From assembly GCA_037439945.1 (NCBI GenBank), contig JBBIVA010000015.1:1-38505 (forward strand): 38,505 bases of DNA. The letters are read 5' to 3'. Position numbers and translations under genes: made by a program. The notes under the pieces were generated by a model that searched no databases, was not told where the DNA came from, and saw only the letters and a list, made by a program, of their open reading frames with translations. The stretch is from CALEUX01 sp037439945. Its GTDB lineage: Bacteria > Bacteroidota > Bacteroidia > Bacteroidales > Marinilabiliaceae. Shown one piece after another: positions 9,519 through 17,775 of this stretch; position 1 is the first letter of the stretch, and the number at the start of each line of letters is the position of its first letter.

Positions 9519-10985
9519 TTACCATATAAAAATTGATCTCTCCCGTGGGGGGGTTTTTCTCAACTCATTTCTTTTGTATTCGCGGTAATGTTCAATAAAA
9601 AGCTGCCTGAAATTTTCATCGGGCGAGGGTGCAGGTGAAAGGGTGATTTTTCCTTCAGGGTTTATTAAATAGTAATACGGTGCAGCTTTAATATTATAAT
9701 CGTAAATTATTTTTGGTGAAGCGCCAAAGTGCAAAAATTCCCAATTAAACCTGTTGTGTTTTTTCAGGAACTCCTCCATTGAATCATAATTTTCGTCCAA
9801 TACTACCGAAACTATTTCCAGTTCCTTTCTAAATATTTTTTCAAATTGCTCAATTGACCGAAGATCTTTTAAACAGTGATAGTTTTTTGTGTAAATAAAA
9901 TTCAGATATACAAATTTCCCTGAATAATCGGCAAGTGTTTTAATTTTTCCTTTACGGTCAAATAGTGAAAATTCAGGGGCAACTGTCCCCGGCCTTAATT
10001 GTGATATTTTTAGGTGAAATATTGAAGCCATTTCTTTAGTTTCATGAGAATTAGCCTTTGTTATTGCCGACCGGGTAATTGAAATTATGTTTTGCTCTCC
10101 AAATGATTTATTATAAAATGACTCGTAAAGCATAAAAAGTAATGATGTTTCAGCAAACTGCCTGTTTTTAAATATAGTATCGGTTGCTAAAATATTTGTT
10201 AATGAGTCAAAAGATACGTTTGATGCTAAAGATTCAGATAATAACTTATTTCCGGGAGCTGATAATTTACCGGGTAAAAACCCTGAAACAAGTGTTCTAA
10301 ATGCATCCCAGTAAACAGGAAGATTATAATCTACCTGGCCGGATGAGAAATATTTATAAATTAGTTGTCTGTCCTGGCGCCTTAGGGTCATTTGCCAAAG
10401 TTTCAAAAAAGAAAAATGTTTGTGAGATTTGAAATAAGGGTGGCTGAATGTAAATTTCTCATCAAGCTCTTTTTCAATTTTTTTTGCAAGGTTTATATTA
10501 CCTGATGTAAATAATGTAACAGCATTAGTATTATAAAGATTATTGAACGCCTCATTAAATTCAACAATATTCCTGGTTAAAGCGCTTGATTCTTCATTTG
10601 CTATCCCCAAGGGTATCTCTTCGGGTTGAAAATGGGGATTTAATATCTGGCCATCAGATTTTGGCTCAAAAGGAGGGAGAACCAGATGGTATGACAATCC
10701 GGGTTCAAGGTAAATGAAGGCTCTGAAACGTCCAAGGTCGGTATATGAATATAGGGTTTCATTTAACGGGAATGAGAAATTAAATCCTCCATCCTTTCCA
10801 ATTGTTAAATTAACAACAGGTGTAGTTTCAGGGATTATAAAATTCGAATACTTATAAAAGACCAAATTGTAACCTGCATATTCGGGCGCTTTACCATAAA
10901 ACCTTACGGAGTCGGTTTTAATATTTGAATAAAGTGCAAATCCAATAACAAATAACAATATTACTGTGCAGAAGATTTTTTTCAT
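9519..10985 (-). CDS. Exported thioredoxin-fold protein lacking the CxxC active site
   Basis: A 488-residue protein with an N-terminal signal peptide (MKKIFCTVILLFVIGFALYS). The N-terminal two-thirds resembles the beta-sandwich and helical part seen before the thioredoxin domain in Bacteroidetes TlpA/DUF4369-type proteins. The C-terminal domain (about 335-470) is thioredoxin/AhpC-like: GTVAPEFSLFDRKGKIKTL, then a strand YLNFIY, and a cis-Pro region KAAPYYYLINPEGKI. At the active-site position, where W-C-x-x-C is expected, it reads TKNYHCLKDL. The first Cys is replaced by Asn368 and only Cys371 remains. It therefore cannot act as an ordinary dithiol oxidoreductase. It could be a binding or chaperone-like relative, or a monothiol enzyme. 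The gene lies upstream of coaD in transcription order? No: it is downstream of coaD, separated by 90 nt, and need not share its function. Confidence 0.85.
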   Translation of the reverse strand: MKKIFCTVILLFVIGFALYSNIKTDSVRFYGKAPEYAGYNLVFYKYSNFIIPETTPVVNLTIGKDGGFNFSFPLNETLYSYTDLGRFRAFIYLEPGLSYHLVLPPFEPKSDGQILNPHFQPEEIPLGIANEESSALTRNIVEFNEAFNNLYNTNAVTLFTSGNINLAKKIEKELDEKFTFSHPYFKSHKHFSFLKLWQMTLRRQDRQLIYKYFSSGQVDYNLPVYWDAFRTLVSGFLPGKLSAPGNKLLSESLASNVSFDSLTNILATDTIFKNRQFAETSLLFMLYESFYNKSFGEQNIISITRSAITKANSHETKEMASIFHLKISQLRPGTVAPEFSLFDRKGKIKTLADYSGKFVYLNFIYTKNYHCLKDLRSIEQFEKIFRKELEIVSVVLDENYDSMEEFLKKHNRFNWEFLHFGASPKIIYDYNIKAAPYYYLINPEGKITLSPAPSPDENFRQLFIEHYREYKRNELRKTPPRERSIFIW

Positions 10986-11075
10986 TTTTAATAATAATCA
11001 AACTAAAAACCTTGAGAAAAATTAAAACCTGTGCCAAAAGTTTTACCCATTATTCATAATAAAAGTGTAGGGTGT

Positions 11076-11582
11076 TTATGTGGGGGCGTTGCAATTCATG
11101 TGGTTTAATCTTTTTTTATCAAGTATAAGCCTGTAAATTGTTTCAGGTATAAATTTAGATGCATCGCCGTCATGTTTAATAATATCACGAACAATTGAGG
11201 AATTTACAGGTGTATGTTGTGGCGTTGTTAACAGGAAAACCGAGTCAATGCTTGTCATAAGGCGGTTTACTTGTGCAATTGCCCTTTCATATTCAAAATC
11301 GGCAGCGGTCCTAATGCCCCTTAGTATAAAGTCGGCATTTTTTTGCCGGGCAAAATCAACAGTAAGATTTTCATACTTTTCAACACTTATTCTCTTCTCA
11401 TCAGCAAACTCAGCTTTAATAAATTCAACCCGATCTTCAATATCGAAATAATATTTTTTGGTGGTGTTATGTCCAACCGCAATAATTATCTGATCAAATA
11501 ATTTAAGTCCCCGTCGTACAACATTTTCATGTCCAATGGTGAATGGATCAAACGATCCGGGAAAAATTGCAATTCGTTCCAT
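11076..11582 (-). CDS. coaD: Phosphopantetheine adenylyltransferase
   Basis: This 168-residue protein catalyses ATP plus 4'-phosphopantetheine to dephospho-CoA and pyrophosphate, the penultimate step of coenzyme A synthesis in the cytoplasm. The family hallmarks are present: the N-terminal nucleotidyltransferase motif IAIFPGSFDPFTIGHENV with the T-x-G-H signature, the substrate-binding segment ILRGIRTAADFEYE, and the C-terminal VNSSIVRDI equivalent of the ISSTxVR motif. Length matches the usual 155-170 residues. It is followed downstream by the thioredoxin-like gene after 93 nt and preceded by a 544-bp gene-free stretch, so it probably has its own promoter, though no consensus Bacteroidetes box pair was found close to the start. 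Confidence 0.97.
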   Translation of the reverse strand: MERIAIFPGSFDPFTIGHENVVRRGLKLFDQIIIAVGHNTTKKYYFDIEDRVEFIKAEFADEKRISVEKYENLTVDFARQKNADFILRGIRTAADFEYERAIAQVNRLMTSIDSVFLLTTPQHTPVNSSIVRDIIKHDGDASKFIPETIYRLILDKKRLNHMNCNAPT

Positions 11583-11858
11583 CTCGGAATTTTTTTGGTA
11601 ATGTAAAAGTTGGAAAAATAAGTTAAAACGGCAAATGTTTTATGCTTATTGGATATAGATTTATTTAAGTGGCTTATTTTTTACCTTTTAATAGAACAAT
11701 TGAATTTACCCGCCCCTGCCTTACTATTTTCAGATATTTCATTAATCCTGCCAGAATACCCCAATTGGGTTTTGGCCTATGAATCAGTTGTTAGGGGTCT
11801 TCACGAGAAGTTTAACCAATCACCAAAACTCATATTGTCAGGTCAGGTTAATAATGTG

Positions 11859-11872
11859 CGCAAACGTTTGCG
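11859..11872. promoter_or_regulatory. LacI/PurR-like operator palindrome
   Basis: CGCAAACGTTTGCG is a perfect 14-bp inverted repeat with the central CG that marks LacI/GalR-family operators, and it resembles the PurR box. It lies about 277 bp upstream of the coaD start. No LacI-family regulator is in the window and no target promoter is evident, so the operator assignment is inference from sequence form only. Confidence 0.35.
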
Positions 11873-11956
11873 TTTTACAATGGCCATGCAATTGCCCGGT
11901 GTTTAAAGTTTGCTGTTGTGCGTATTAGGTATTTTTTTATTTATATTAAGTGCAAA

Positions 11957-11989
11957 CCATTGCAGTAAATGTAAATGGCATTGCAATGG
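11957..11989. repeat. Inverted repeat CCATTGCA / TGCAATGG
   Basis: Two perfect 8-bp arms, CCATTGCA and TGCAATGG, are separated by 17 nt. Flanking A and T runs extend the stem by about 3 bp across one bulge. The right arm lies inside a shorter palindrome, CATTGCAATG. No T-tract directly follows on either strand, so this is not a clear intrinsic terminator. Confidence 0.4.
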
Positions 11990-12126
11990 CTTTACTCATA
12001 CTTTAACTGGCAATTTCAATGAAGGAAATACAGATATGGGTAAGGGCCCTTGATTTACACCTGGGTGGTCTGAAAACATGTGGTTTGTAGTGAGTTTTAG
12101 GTTTGACCCTTGCTTCAGTTATTATT

Positions 12127-13257
12127 TTACAAAACACCTTTTGTGCTTGGCAAATGATTATTGAATGGGTCTTTGCGTATTGCTGCTTTTATGGCTTTTG
12201 CAAAAGCCTTGAAAATTCCTTCAATTTTATGATGTTCATTAGTACCCTCAGCTTTAATATTAATATTGCTTAACGATGTGTCGGAAAAGCTTTTAAAAAA
12301 ATGATAAAACATTTCGGTGGGAACATCACCAACCTTTTCACGTTTAAAATCTGCATCCCACACAAGCCAGGGTCTTCCACCAAAATCAATTACCACCTGT
12401 GCAAGAGTGTCATCCATAGGCAAACAAAATCCATATCTTTCTATACCAAGTTTATCGCCCAATGCATTTTTAAAGGCTTGTCCAAGGGCAAGACCTGTAT
12501 CTTCAATGGTATGATGTTCATCTACATGAAGGTCGCCATTTACTATAACAGTCAGGTCGCAACCCGAATGACGACCAATTTGCTCAAGCATATGATCGAA
12601 AAAATGTAAACCTGTAGTTATGTTGCATTTGCCTGAGCCATCAAGGTTTAAGGCAATGTTTATTTTTGTTTCAGATGTTTTTCGTTCCAAAGTAAATATT
12701 CTTTCTTTACGGAATAAAAATTGAGTTATTTCATCCCAACTTTCAGTAACAAGAACGCAATAATCACTTAAATTGTCTTTTTCGGTAAGTTCGACTTCAT
12801 TTTCGGGATTGGAAATCCAAATTGCTTTACAACCCAAGTTTTTAGCCAGTTCCACATCGGTGATGCGGTCTCCAATAACAATTGATTCAGCAAGGTTGTA
12901 ATTACCACTAAAAAATTGAGTAAGTAGTCCGGTGCGTGGTTTTCGCGTTGGCGCATTATCAGATGGAAATGACCTGTCAATGAATATTTTATCAAATATT
13001 ATTCCTTCCCCTTCAAAGGTTTTAAGCATTTTATTATGGGCCGGCCAAAATTTGTTTTCAGGAAAGGAAGCGGTGCCCAGACCATCCTGATTTGTTACCA
13101 TTATCAATTCAAAATCAAGTTTTTGGGCTATAATATTTAAATTGCGGATTACACCGGGATAAAACTCAAGTTTTTCAAGAGAGTCAACCTGGAAATCTAC
13201 AGGTGGTTCTTTAATTAATGTGCCATCGCGGTCGATAAAAAGAAGTTTTTTCTGCAT
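12127..13257 (-). CDS. hisB: Bifunctional histidinol-phosphatase / imidazoleglycerol-phosphate dehydratase
   Basis: A 376-residue fusion carrying steps 6 and 8 of histidine synthesis. Residues of about 1-165 are a HAD-type phosphatase with LLFIDRDGTLIKEP (nucleophile Asp9), MVTNQDGLG, RKPRTG and VIGDRITDVE. Residues of about 180-376 are the dehydratase, with HFFDHMLEQIGRHSG, HTIEDTG and HHKIEGIFKAFAKAI providing the Mn-binding histidines. In enterobacterial HisB the loop before RKP holds a Cys/His zinc site; here it reads DRSFPSDNAPTRKP with no Cys, so the phosphatase domain probably works without that structural zinc. It is the last his gene in the operon, 6 nt downstream of the esterase gene. 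The next pathway genes do not follow it. Confidence 0.97.
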   Translation of the reverse strand: MQKKLLFIDRDGTLIKEPPVDFQVDSLEKLEFYPGVIRNLNIIAQKLDFELIMVTNQDGLGTASFPENKFWPAHNKMLKTFEGEGIIFDKIFIDRSFPSDNAPTRKPRTGLLTQFFSGNYNLAESIVIGDRITDVELAKNLGCKAIWISNPENEVELTEKDNLSDYCVLVTESWDEITQFLFRKERIFTLERKTSETKINIALNLDGSGKCNITTGLHFFDHMLEQIGRHSGCDLTVIVNGDLHVDEHHTIEDTGLALGQAFKNALGDKLGIERYGFCLPMDDTLAQVVIDFGGRPWLVWDADFKREKVGDVPTEMFYHFFKSFSDTSLSNINIKAEGTNEHHKIEGIFKAFAKAIKAAIRKDPFNNHLPSTKGVL

Positions 13258-13263
13258 TTTGAT

Positions 13264-14175
13264 TTAATCATTAATTATTCTTGTCTTAATCCAAATTTCG
13301 AGGTATTTGGCCCACCAGCTAACCTGTGAATCGGGTTTGAAGCCGAAACCATGGCCTCCATACGGGAGGACAATCTTTGTGACATCACCTCCCTTTTTAT
13401 AAAGGTTTTCGGCATAAATATCACTGTTTTTGATTGGTACAGCCAAATCGTTTAATGAATGGATTAGAAATGTTACGGGTGTTTTATCAGAAACCTGCTT
13501 TTCCATTGAATATTTAGTTACCAATTCTTCTGTTGGATTTTTCCCTATAAGGTTTTCTTTACTGCCTTTATGTGTAAAATTATCATCCATAGTTATAACC
13601 GGATAAACAAGTATTGAAAAATCAGGACGAACCTGTGTGGCAGTTTTATTATTATTAACCGGGTTGTTAAACAGGTTGGAAACTGATGCAGCTAAATGAC
13701 CACCAGCAGAAAAGCCTATTACTCCAATTTTCCCGGGATTTATTCCATACTTTGCTGCGTTTTCCCTAACCAGTGCAATGGCCTGCTGGGCGTCAATTAG
13801 CGGAACCAAATGTTGGTTTGTAACCAATTCACCATCAGGAAGCCTGTATTTTAAAACAAAGGCTTCAATTCCAATTTGGGTAAACCATTGCGCGGCCAAC
13901 CATCCTTCATGGTCAATTGCCTCACGTGAATATCCGCCTCCGGGTATTATAACAACAGCTGGTTTATCTGAAACTGATTTGTTGTTTACCTCAAAATGAT
14001 AAATTACAGGGATTGTTACTTTTGATATTCTGTTGTTATCATTTATTTCGTCAACTTTTATTCCTTTTTTGTTGAATGGTATTTCTCCTTCCCATAATGG
14101 GATTGGTTTTTGGCTATATCCGGGTATAGTTATTAACATTAGGGATGCAAAAAAAACAATTGATCTTTTTATCAT
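13264..14175 (-). CDS. Exported alpha/beta-hydrolase esterase (acetyl-xylan esterase-like)
   Basis: A 303-residue protein with a signal peptide (hydrophobic VFFASLMLITIPGYS, cleavage near SQ). The fold is a BD-FAE/esterase-lipase type alpha/beta hydrolase: oxyanion loop VVIIPGGGY at about 74-82, nucleophile elbow GFSAGG (Ser156), Asp243 in HSLNDLAVP, and His275 in PYGGHGFG complete the triad. Relatives remove acetyl or feruloyl groups from plant polysaccharides in the periplasm or outside the cell. It sits inside the his operon, 132 nt after hisC and 6 nt before hisB, with no metabolic link to histidine. It is probably co-transcribed with hisB. Substrate cannot be told from the sequence. Confidence 0.9.
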   Translation of the reverse strand: MIKRSIVFFASLMLITIPGYSQKPIPLWEGEIPFNKKGIKVDEINDNNRISKVTIPVIYHFEVNNKSVSDKPAVVIIPGGGYSREAIDHEGWLAAQWFTQIGIEAFVLKYRLPDGELVTNQHLVPLIDAQQAIALVRENAAKYGINPGKIGVIGFSAGGHLAASVSNLFNNPVNNNKTATQVRPDFSILVYPVITMDDNFTHKGSKENLIGKNPTEELVTKYSMEKQVSDKTPVTFLIHSLNDLAVPIKNSDIYAENLYKKGGDVTKIVLPYGGHGFGFKPDSQVSWWAKYLEIWIKTRIIND

Positions 14176-14307
14176 AATTCAATATGTTTAAAATTTCCTT
14201 AATAAGGGATTTGTATTTTATTTAGGGTTAACATATTAAAATTTTATCTTTTTCAACAACAGTTTAACCAGGTTGGGTTTAATATAGATCAAATTTCAAT
14301 TATAAGT

Positions 14308-15342
14308 TTAAATATATTTTTTTAAAGTGTCAATCAACGATTTGTTTTCATCGGGCGAACCTATTGTTATTCTCAAGCAACCAGAGCATAAGGAAATATT
14401 TGACCTGTCACGGATTATTATCTGTTTATTTATCAGGTAGTCGTATATTTTTCTGGGTTCAGGGGTTTTAATCAATAAAAAGTTGGCATCCGACGGGAAG
14501 ATCTTTTCCACAAATTTAAACTTTGATAATTGTGAAGCAATATTCTCTTTCTCTTTATTTAAATTTAATACCCAATTTTCGGTTAATCTGGCATTTTCGA
14601 TTAATTCAAGGGCTTTTTGTTGTGACAGGATATTTAAGTTATAGGGATATTTTACTTTACTAAATACTTTAACAATTTGGGGTTGGGCAAATGCCATACC
14701 AAGTCTTAGTCCGGCCATACCCCATGCTTTCGAAAATGTTTGCAGAATAATAAGATTAGGATATTTGTTTAATTTTGGGAGAAAACTTTTTTCAGGGGCA
14801 AAATCGATGTAAGCCTCGTCCAAAATTACAATTCCTTCAAATTTTGATAAAATATCTTCAATGTCGTCTGTTTTAAAGCAATTTCCAGTCGGGTTATTTG
14901 GTGAACACAGAAACATTAGTTTTGTATTTTCATCAGTTCTTTGAAGAAGGGCATTAACATTCAATTGAAAGTCGCTGGTTAAAAGTGTTTTCCTTACTTC
15001 AACATTATTTATATCCCCGGCCACCTGGTACATTCCATAGGTAGGGTCAATGGAAACTACATTATCTTTTCCGGGTTCACAAAATGCACGGTAAGCAATG
15101 TCAATTGGCTCATCTGACCCGTTTCCAAGAAAAATACATGATGGATCAATATTCTTCAATTTACCAATTTTAACCTTTAGTTGCCTTTGGTATGGGTCCG
15201 GATATCTGTTAAATGGCGAGTTGTAAGGATTTTCGTTGGCATCAAGGAAAATACCAGGCTCACCGGTGTATTCATCACGTGCCGATGAGTAAGGCTTTAG
15301 GTTTATAATGTTGGGGCGTAAAAGTTGTTCAAGCTGTTTCAT
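14308..15342 (-). CDS. hisC: Histidinol-phosphate aminotransferase
   Basis: A PLP-dependent class I/II aminotransferase converting imidazole-acetol phosphate and glutamate to histidinol phosphate. The start at 15342 gives 344 residues beginning MKQLEQLLRPNIINLKPYSS, which is the normal family beginning; an open frame reaches upstream to 15387 but adds residues not expected in the family. Landmarks are FLDANENPYNSP, CSPNNPTGN (about 146-154), ILDEAYIDF, and the Schiff-base lysine Lys205 in TFSKAWGMAGLRLG. It follows hisD after 76 nt and precedes the esterase gene. The glutamate donor links it to the gltBD genes elsewhere in the window. Confidence 0.96.
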   Translation of the reverse strand: MKQLEQLLRPNIINLKPYSSARDEYTGEPGIFLDANENPYNSPFNRYPDPYQRQLKVKIGKLKNIDPSCIFLGNGSDEPIDIAYRAFCEPGKDNVVSIDPTYGMYQVAGDINNVEVRKTLLTSDFQLNVNALLQRTDENTKLMFLCSPNNPTGNCFKTDDIEDILSKFEGIVILDEAYIDFAPEKSFLPKLNKYPNLIILQTFSKAWGMAGLRLGMAFAQPQIVKVFSKVKYPYNLNILSQQKALELIENARLTENWVLNLNKEKENIASQLSKFKFVEKIFPSDANFLLIKTPEPRKIYDYLINKQIIIRDRSNISLCSGCLRITIGSPDENKSLIDTLKKYI

Positions 15343-15418
15343 TTTGGGTATGGTGGTTATATATTTTGAGATTACTTTAAAAAACAAACCAGGTTTATAA
15401 CACAGTATTTTATGTTTG

Positions 15419-16711
15419 TTATTTCCTTTTTTTTAATTCATCCAGTCGTATACTAACAGCATTTTTATGGGCAGTTAAAAGTTCGGCTTCAGCCATTATT
15501 TCAATTACCGGGCCCAGGTTTAATAAACCCCGGGATGAAATCTTCTGAAAAGTTATTTTTTTTGAGAAACTGTCAAGATTTACTCCACTATATGCCTTTG
15601 CATAGCCATAGGTTGGTAAGGTATGATTTGTTCCTGAAGCATAATCTCCCGCACTTTCGGGAGTTAAATGTCCAAGAAATACCGAACCGGCATTGATAAT
15701 TTTTTCGGCTACTATTTCATCATTTTTTATTTCCAAAATTAAATGTTCAGGGGCATATGAGTTGGCAAGGTCAATCATTTCATCAATATTTCTCATTACA
15801 ATAATTCTGCTGTTTTGCATGGCTTTATGTGCTATTTCATTTCTTGGCAGCAAACCAAGCTGTTTATTTACCTCTTCATAAACCAATTTTGCAAGTTGCA
15901 TACTATCAGTAATTAAGATTGCCTGGCTGTCTGTGCCATGCTCTGCCTGGGACAATAAATCAGCTGCGACAAAAGCGGGGTTTGCACTGTCGTCGGCCAA
16001 CACAGCCACTTCCGAAGGCCCCGCGGGCATATCTATTGCTACACCATTTAAGGCAACAATTTGCTTAGCTGCTGTTACGTAGCTGTTTCCGGGCCCAAAA
16101 ATTTTATCCACCCTGGGAATCGATTCTGTGCCATACGCCATAGCGGCAATTGCCTGGGCTCCGCCTACCCTGAAAATTTTTGTGACACCTGTAAGGTGGG
16201 CGGTATATAAAATTACCGGATTTATCTGACCGTTAATTCCAGGGGGCGTACAAATGTAAATTTCTTTGCAGCCTGCTATTTCGGCGGGTACTGCCAGCAT
16301 CAGGATTGTTGAAAAAAGTGGGGCCGAACCACCCGGGATATATAGCCCGGTTTTTTCAATGGGTACACTTTTTTGCCAACATTTTACACCCGGCTCAGTT
16401 TCAATAATTTTAACTGAATGCTGCTGACTTTGATGAAATTTTCGGATGTTTTTCATTGCCCGGTTAATAGCTTCCTTTAATTCACTATCTACAAGCAAAC
16501 ATGCCGAATTAATCTCTTCCTGGGAAACCAGGAAAGAATCAATATCAATTTTATCGAACAGTTTGGTAAAATCTTTTATAGCTTTGTCACCATTAATACG
16601 AACTGAATTGATTACGGGCGTAACTAAATCGAACAGATGTTCCTGGTTGTTAACAGGTCTTGAAAGGATTTGATGCCAGTTTTCTTTATTAGGATAAAAA
16701 ATAGTTTGCAT
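15419..16711 (-). CDS. hisD: Histidinol dehydrogenase
   Basis: A 430-residue enzyme performing the last two oxidations of histidine synthesis (histidinol to histidine with 2 NAD+ and Zn2+). Seen motifs include KTGLYIPGGSAPLFSTILM-type N-domain sequence, IFGPGNSYVTAAK, DMPAGPSEVAVLAD, the zinc and substrate region LLSQAEHGTDSQAIL, and the base pair region SYAPEHLIL with its Glu-His. Length equals the usual 420-440 residues. The start lies 12 nt after the hisG stop, so the two are tightly co-transcribed. Confidence 0.97.
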   Translation of the reverse strand: MQTIFYPNKENWHQILSRPVNNQEHLFDLVTPVINSVRINGDKAIKDFTKLFDKIDIDSFLVSQEEINSACLLVDSELKEAINRAMKNIRKFHQSQQHSVKIIETEPGVKCWQKSVPIEKTGLYIPGGSAPLFSTILMLAVPAEIAGCKEIYICTPPGINGQINPVILYTAHLTGVTKIFRVGGAQAIAAMAYGTESIPRVDKIFGPGNSYVTAAKQIVALNGVAIDMPAGPSEVAVLADDSANPAFVAADLLSQAEHGTDSQAILITDSMQLAKLVYEEVNKQLGLLPRNEIAHKAMQNSRIIVMRNIDEMIDLANSYAPEHLILEIKNDEIVAEKIINAGSVFLGHLTPESAGDYASGTNHTLPTYGYAKAYSGVNLDSFSKKITFQKISSRGLLNLGPVIEIMAEAELLTAHKNAVSIRLDELKKRK

Positions 16712-16723
16712 TTCACTACGTGT

Positions 16724-17584
16724 TTATAAAATCATTTTTTCAATTGGGATAACCAATATCCCCTCAGCGCCATTCTCTTTAAGTTTACCAATTACCTCCC
16801 AAAACTGCTCTTCTTTAATAACCGAGTGAATTGAACTCCAGCCTTCCTGGGCAAGTGGCAATAAGGTGGGACTTTTCATCCCAGGTAATAATTTTACAAT
16901 GGCAGGTATCTTATTATTTGGAGCATTTAATAATATGTATTTATTTGAATTTGATGCCTGAACAGCATTGAAACGAAAAATAAGCTGCTCAATAAGGTTG
17001 GTTTTTGATGGTTGCAGATTTTTATTAGCTATAAGAATAGCTTCTGATTTCATTACTGATTCAACCTCTTTCAGGCTGTTTGCAACTAAAGTACTTCCGG
17101 AACTTACTATGTCGAAAATTGCATGTGCAAGGCCTATTCCCGGGGCAATTTCAACAGAGCCGGCAATCTCATGAATATCGGCATTAATTTTTTTTTCATC
17201 AAAAAACCTGGTAAGGATTTTAGGGTAGGATGTAGCTATTTTTTTCCCGTTGAACCATGTTATATCCTGATAGTTTTCGCCCTTTGGAATGGCAAGAGAT
17301 AATCTGCATTTACTAAAACCGAGCCTTTTTAATAATTCTATATCAAATTCTTTTTCGGCATATTCATTTTCTCCAACAATACCAATATCAGCAACACCAT
17401 CAGCAACAGTTTGCGGAATATCATCGTCCCTTAAAAATAATACTTCAATTGGAAAACCATTGGCTGATGCTACCAAGCGCCCACTTCCAAGGTTAAATTT
17501 TATTCCTGCTTCCTTCAAAAGCTCCATGCTTTCATCATGGAGCCTCCCTTTTTTTTGTAAAGCTATACGAAGTTTTGTTTCCAT
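16724..17584 (-). CDS. hisG: ATP phosphoribosyltransferase, long form
   Basis: The first committed enzyme of histidine synthesis, joining ATP and PRPP. At 286 residues this is the long HisG_L type, with the catalytic domain (LRIALQKKGRLHDESMELL at the start; PRPP loop DIVSSGSTLVANSLKEVE at about 160-177) followed by the ACT-like C-terminal regulatory domain (about 210-286, ending GAEGILVIPIEKMIL). Long forms are feedback-inhibited by histidine without needing HisZ, and no hisZ is present here. It is the first structural gene, 67 nt downstream of the attenuator hairpin, so synthesis is probably controlled at both transcription and enzyme level. Confidence 0.97.
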   Translation of the reverse strand: METKLRIALQKKGRLHDESMELLKEAGIKFNLGSGRLVASANGFPIEVLFLRDDDIPQTVADGVADIGIVGENEYAEKEFDIELLKRLGFSKCRLSLAIPKGENYQDITWFNGKKIATSYPKILTRFFDEKKINADIHEIAGSVEIAPGIGLAHAIFDIVSSGSTLVANSLKEVESVMKSEAILIANKNLQPSKTNLIEQLIFRFNAVQASNSNKYILLNAPNNKIPAIVKLLPGMKSPTLLPLAQEGWSSIHSVIKEEQFWEVIGKLKENGAEGILVIPIEKMIL

Positions 17585-17650
17585 ATTATCAATTATTTTT
17601 TTTAGTTGATGTTTTATTAAACCTCCTGTTTACTAAAGAAATTTAAAACA

Positions 17651-17682
17651 CAAAAGGCTTACCGCACAGGGTAAGCCTTTTG
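17651..17682 (-). terminator. his operon attenuator terminator hairpin
   Basis: A perfect 13-bp inverted repeat, CAAAAGGCTTACC and GGTAAGCCTTTTG, with a 6-nt loop. In the his transcript it is followed by a U-rich tract (TGTTTTAAATTT). It lies between the leader peptide and hisG, so it should terminate transcription before hisG unless the antiterminator forms. Its plus-strand transcript would also form the hairpin, but nothing upstream there needs terminating. Confidence 0.85.
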
Positions 17683-17739
17683 TTAATTATGTGCATAACA
17701 AGCCCACCCTTAATAAGGGAAATGATGAGCTATGTTATG
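17668..17739 (-). promoter_or_regulatory. His attenuator: mutually exclusive pause, antiterminator and terminator helices
   Basis: Three competing helices can be drawn. The pause helix (1:2) pairs CATAACA within the His-Asn-Ile codons (17733-17739) with TGTTATG (17694-17700); past one bulged base, AGCTC pairs with GGGCT (17701-17705). A small CCCTT/AAGGG hairpin can sit inside it. The antiterminator (2:3) pairs AGGGTGGGC plus TTGTT (17697-17710) with AACAA plus GCTTACCCT (17668-17684), with two G-U pairs and a 3-nt bulge. It consumes the 5' arm of the terminator. A ribosome stalled at the His codons would break 1:2, allow 2:3 and let RNA polymerase read into hisG. This is the classic his attenuation logic. 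The pairings were drawn by hand, without an energy calculation. Confidence 0.75.
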
Positions 17740-17754
17740 TATTCTAATAATCAT
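17710..17754 (-). CDS. hisL: his leader peptide (14 residues, three His)
   Basis: A short open frame, MIIRIHNIAHHFPY followed by TAA, has His at positions 6, 10 and 11. It begins about 15 nt after the expected transcription start and ends immediately before the 5' arm of the antiterminator. Its position, the His-His pair and the alternative helices make it a leader peptide rather than a functional protein. The seven-His run of the enterobacterial leader is not present, so sensitivity to His-tRNA charging may be milder. The symbol follows function and position, not sequence similarity to the enterobacterial hisL. Confidence 0.75.
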   Translation of the reverse strand: MIIRIHNIAHHFPY

Positions 17755-17775
17755 ATCAATTATATTAAATCATTG

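Larger units (their letters stand above)
11583..12126. other. Gene-free region between hisB and coaD
   Basis: This 544-bp stretch follows the end of the his operon. A plus-strand open frame of 85 codons (11649-11906) exists, but I see no family resemblance or convincing initiation context, so I do not call it. Checking the minus strand gave no remnant of hisH, hisA, hisF or hisI. The stretch contains a perfect 14-bp palindrome at 11859-11872 and a hairpin at 11957-11989, listed separately. These suggest regulatory or repeat content rather than coding content. Confidence 0.55.

Noticed and set aside
11649..11906. 85-codon plus-strand open frame between coaD and hisB
   Set aside because: No recognisable family, signal peptide or initiation context; it spans the operator-like palindrome and sits in otherwise non-coding DNA.
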